Source: Desulfobacteraceae bacterium (GTDB taxonomy: Bacteria > Desulfobacterota > DSM-4660 > Desulfatiglandales > Desulfatiglandaceae). From it: 36,856 nt of DNA. Below are positions 36,115 to 36,856 of the stretch, piece after piece. Numbering within the stretch: position 1 is the first letter of the stretch; each line of letters starts with the position of its first letter. The position numbers and the translations under genes were made by a program. The DNA lies in the NCBI GenBank assembly GCA_030642205.1, contig DAOWOF010000003.1, forward strand, positions 1-36,856. The letters are read 5' to 3'. The notes below the pieces were generated by a model. It was not told the DNA's origin, did no database searches, and worked only from the letters and a program-made list of their open reading frames with translations.

Positions 36115-36831
36115 TTAAATTCCGCCAAAGCGCCGCTCCCTTTTCTGAAATACATTTATGGCCTTAATAAATTCATTCCTACCAAAATCCGGCCAAAGGG
36201 TGGGGGTGAGATAGAGCTCGGAATAGGCAATCTGCCAGAGTAAAAAATTACTAATTCTTTGTTCTCCACTGGTTCTGATAAGTAGATCCGGATCAGGCAT
36301 TCGGGGAGCATATAAATATTCCGCCAACAATTTCTCGGTAATCTGTTCAGGGGCTATGTAGCCGTCCTGTATCTTTGCAGCTATTGTCTTTAATGCGTCA
36401 ACAATCTCTTGACGGCCGCCGTAACTAAGGGCCAAGGTCAGTACCATCTCTTTTCCTGACGATGTCTGATCTATAACCTTAAAGAGAGTTTTCCTTGTAT
36501 TTTTATGTAATTTTTCAAGCCTTCCTATGCTCCTTAAAGAGATGCCATTCCTCTGCATCTCCTTAACTTCACTTAGGAGATAGTTATTTAACAGATTCAT
36601 TAATGCATCAACTTCAAGGGTAGGCCTCTGCCAATTTTCTTCGGAGAAAGCGTAGAGAGTTAACCACTGAATCCCTATTTCACGACTGGTTCTTACAACC
36701 TTCCTGACTGCCTGAGCTCCCTTTTGATGACCTCTAATCCGGCCAAAGCTCCTGTTTTGTGCCCATCGGCCATTACCATCCATTATAATAGCTATATGTT
36801 TGGGTAAGTTATTAGGATCAATTGAGGTCAT
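36115..36831 (-). CDS. uppS: Isoprenyl transferase (undecaprenyl diphosphate synthase family)
   Basis: 238 aa; HIAIIMDGNGRWAQNRSFGRIRGHQKGAQAVRKVV, TLYAFSEENWQRP, ALSYGGRQEIVDA, DLLIRTSGEQRISNFLLWQIAYSELY. Confidence 0.97.
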   Translation of the reverse strand: MTSIDPNNLPKHIAIIMDGNGRWAQNRSFGRIRGHQKGAQAVRKVVRTSREIGIQWLTLYAFSEENWQRPTLEVDALMNLLNNYLLSEVKEMQRNGISLRSIGRLEKLHKNTRKTLFKVIDQTSSGKEMVLTLALSYGGRQEIVDALKTIAAKIQDGYIAPEQITEKLLAEYLYAPRMPDPDLLIRTSGEQRISNFLLWQIAYSELYLTPTLWPDFGRNEFIKAINVFQKRERRFGGI

Positions 36832-36856
36832 AATGAAATTTCTGGATTGTCGTAAA

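Overview
The window looks like a mostly chromosomal, AT-rich segment of a Desulfobacterota/deltaproteobacterial-type genome. This affiliation is inferred from gene content and was not tested. Three housekeeping blocks are clear. (i) A minus-strand run: thrC, an LsrF/DhnA-type aldolase, a Zn-alcohol dehydrogenase, a divergent class II aldolase, a YhaM-like nuclease, a DUF2914-like protein and an edge-truncated Ser/Thr-kinase-like protein. (ii) A plus-strand run: rpsF, rpsR, a DUF2232-like membrane protein, rplI, dnaB and hflX. (iii) A minus-strand envelope/isoprenoid run: uppS, cdsA, dxr, rseP, tsaB, psd, pssA, rsmD, coaD and an HU/IHF gene. Between them lie tRNA-Arg(TCT), a sirtuin, a CooT-like and DUF8180-like pair, an orphan histidine kinase, a MEMO-family protein, a site-2 protease, two tandem PilT-type ATPases, pcm, a hotdog thioesterase and rlpA. 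I found no CRISPR array, rRNA, prophage or classical defence island. The observations most worth following up are: a dispersed ~145-178 bp palindromic MITE-like family with TA-flanked terminal inverted repeats; hflX, which has no ATG/GTG/TTG start and a likely AUC initiator behind a Shine-Dalgarno; a 14-bp perfect inverted repeat enclosing the sirtuin start codon; tandem PilT paralogues with reciprocal loss of two conserved motifs; the thrC/LsrF-like/ADH/aldolase cluster; a broken archease gene next to a 20-bp perfect hairpin; and a kinase-like domain lacking its catalytic residues.
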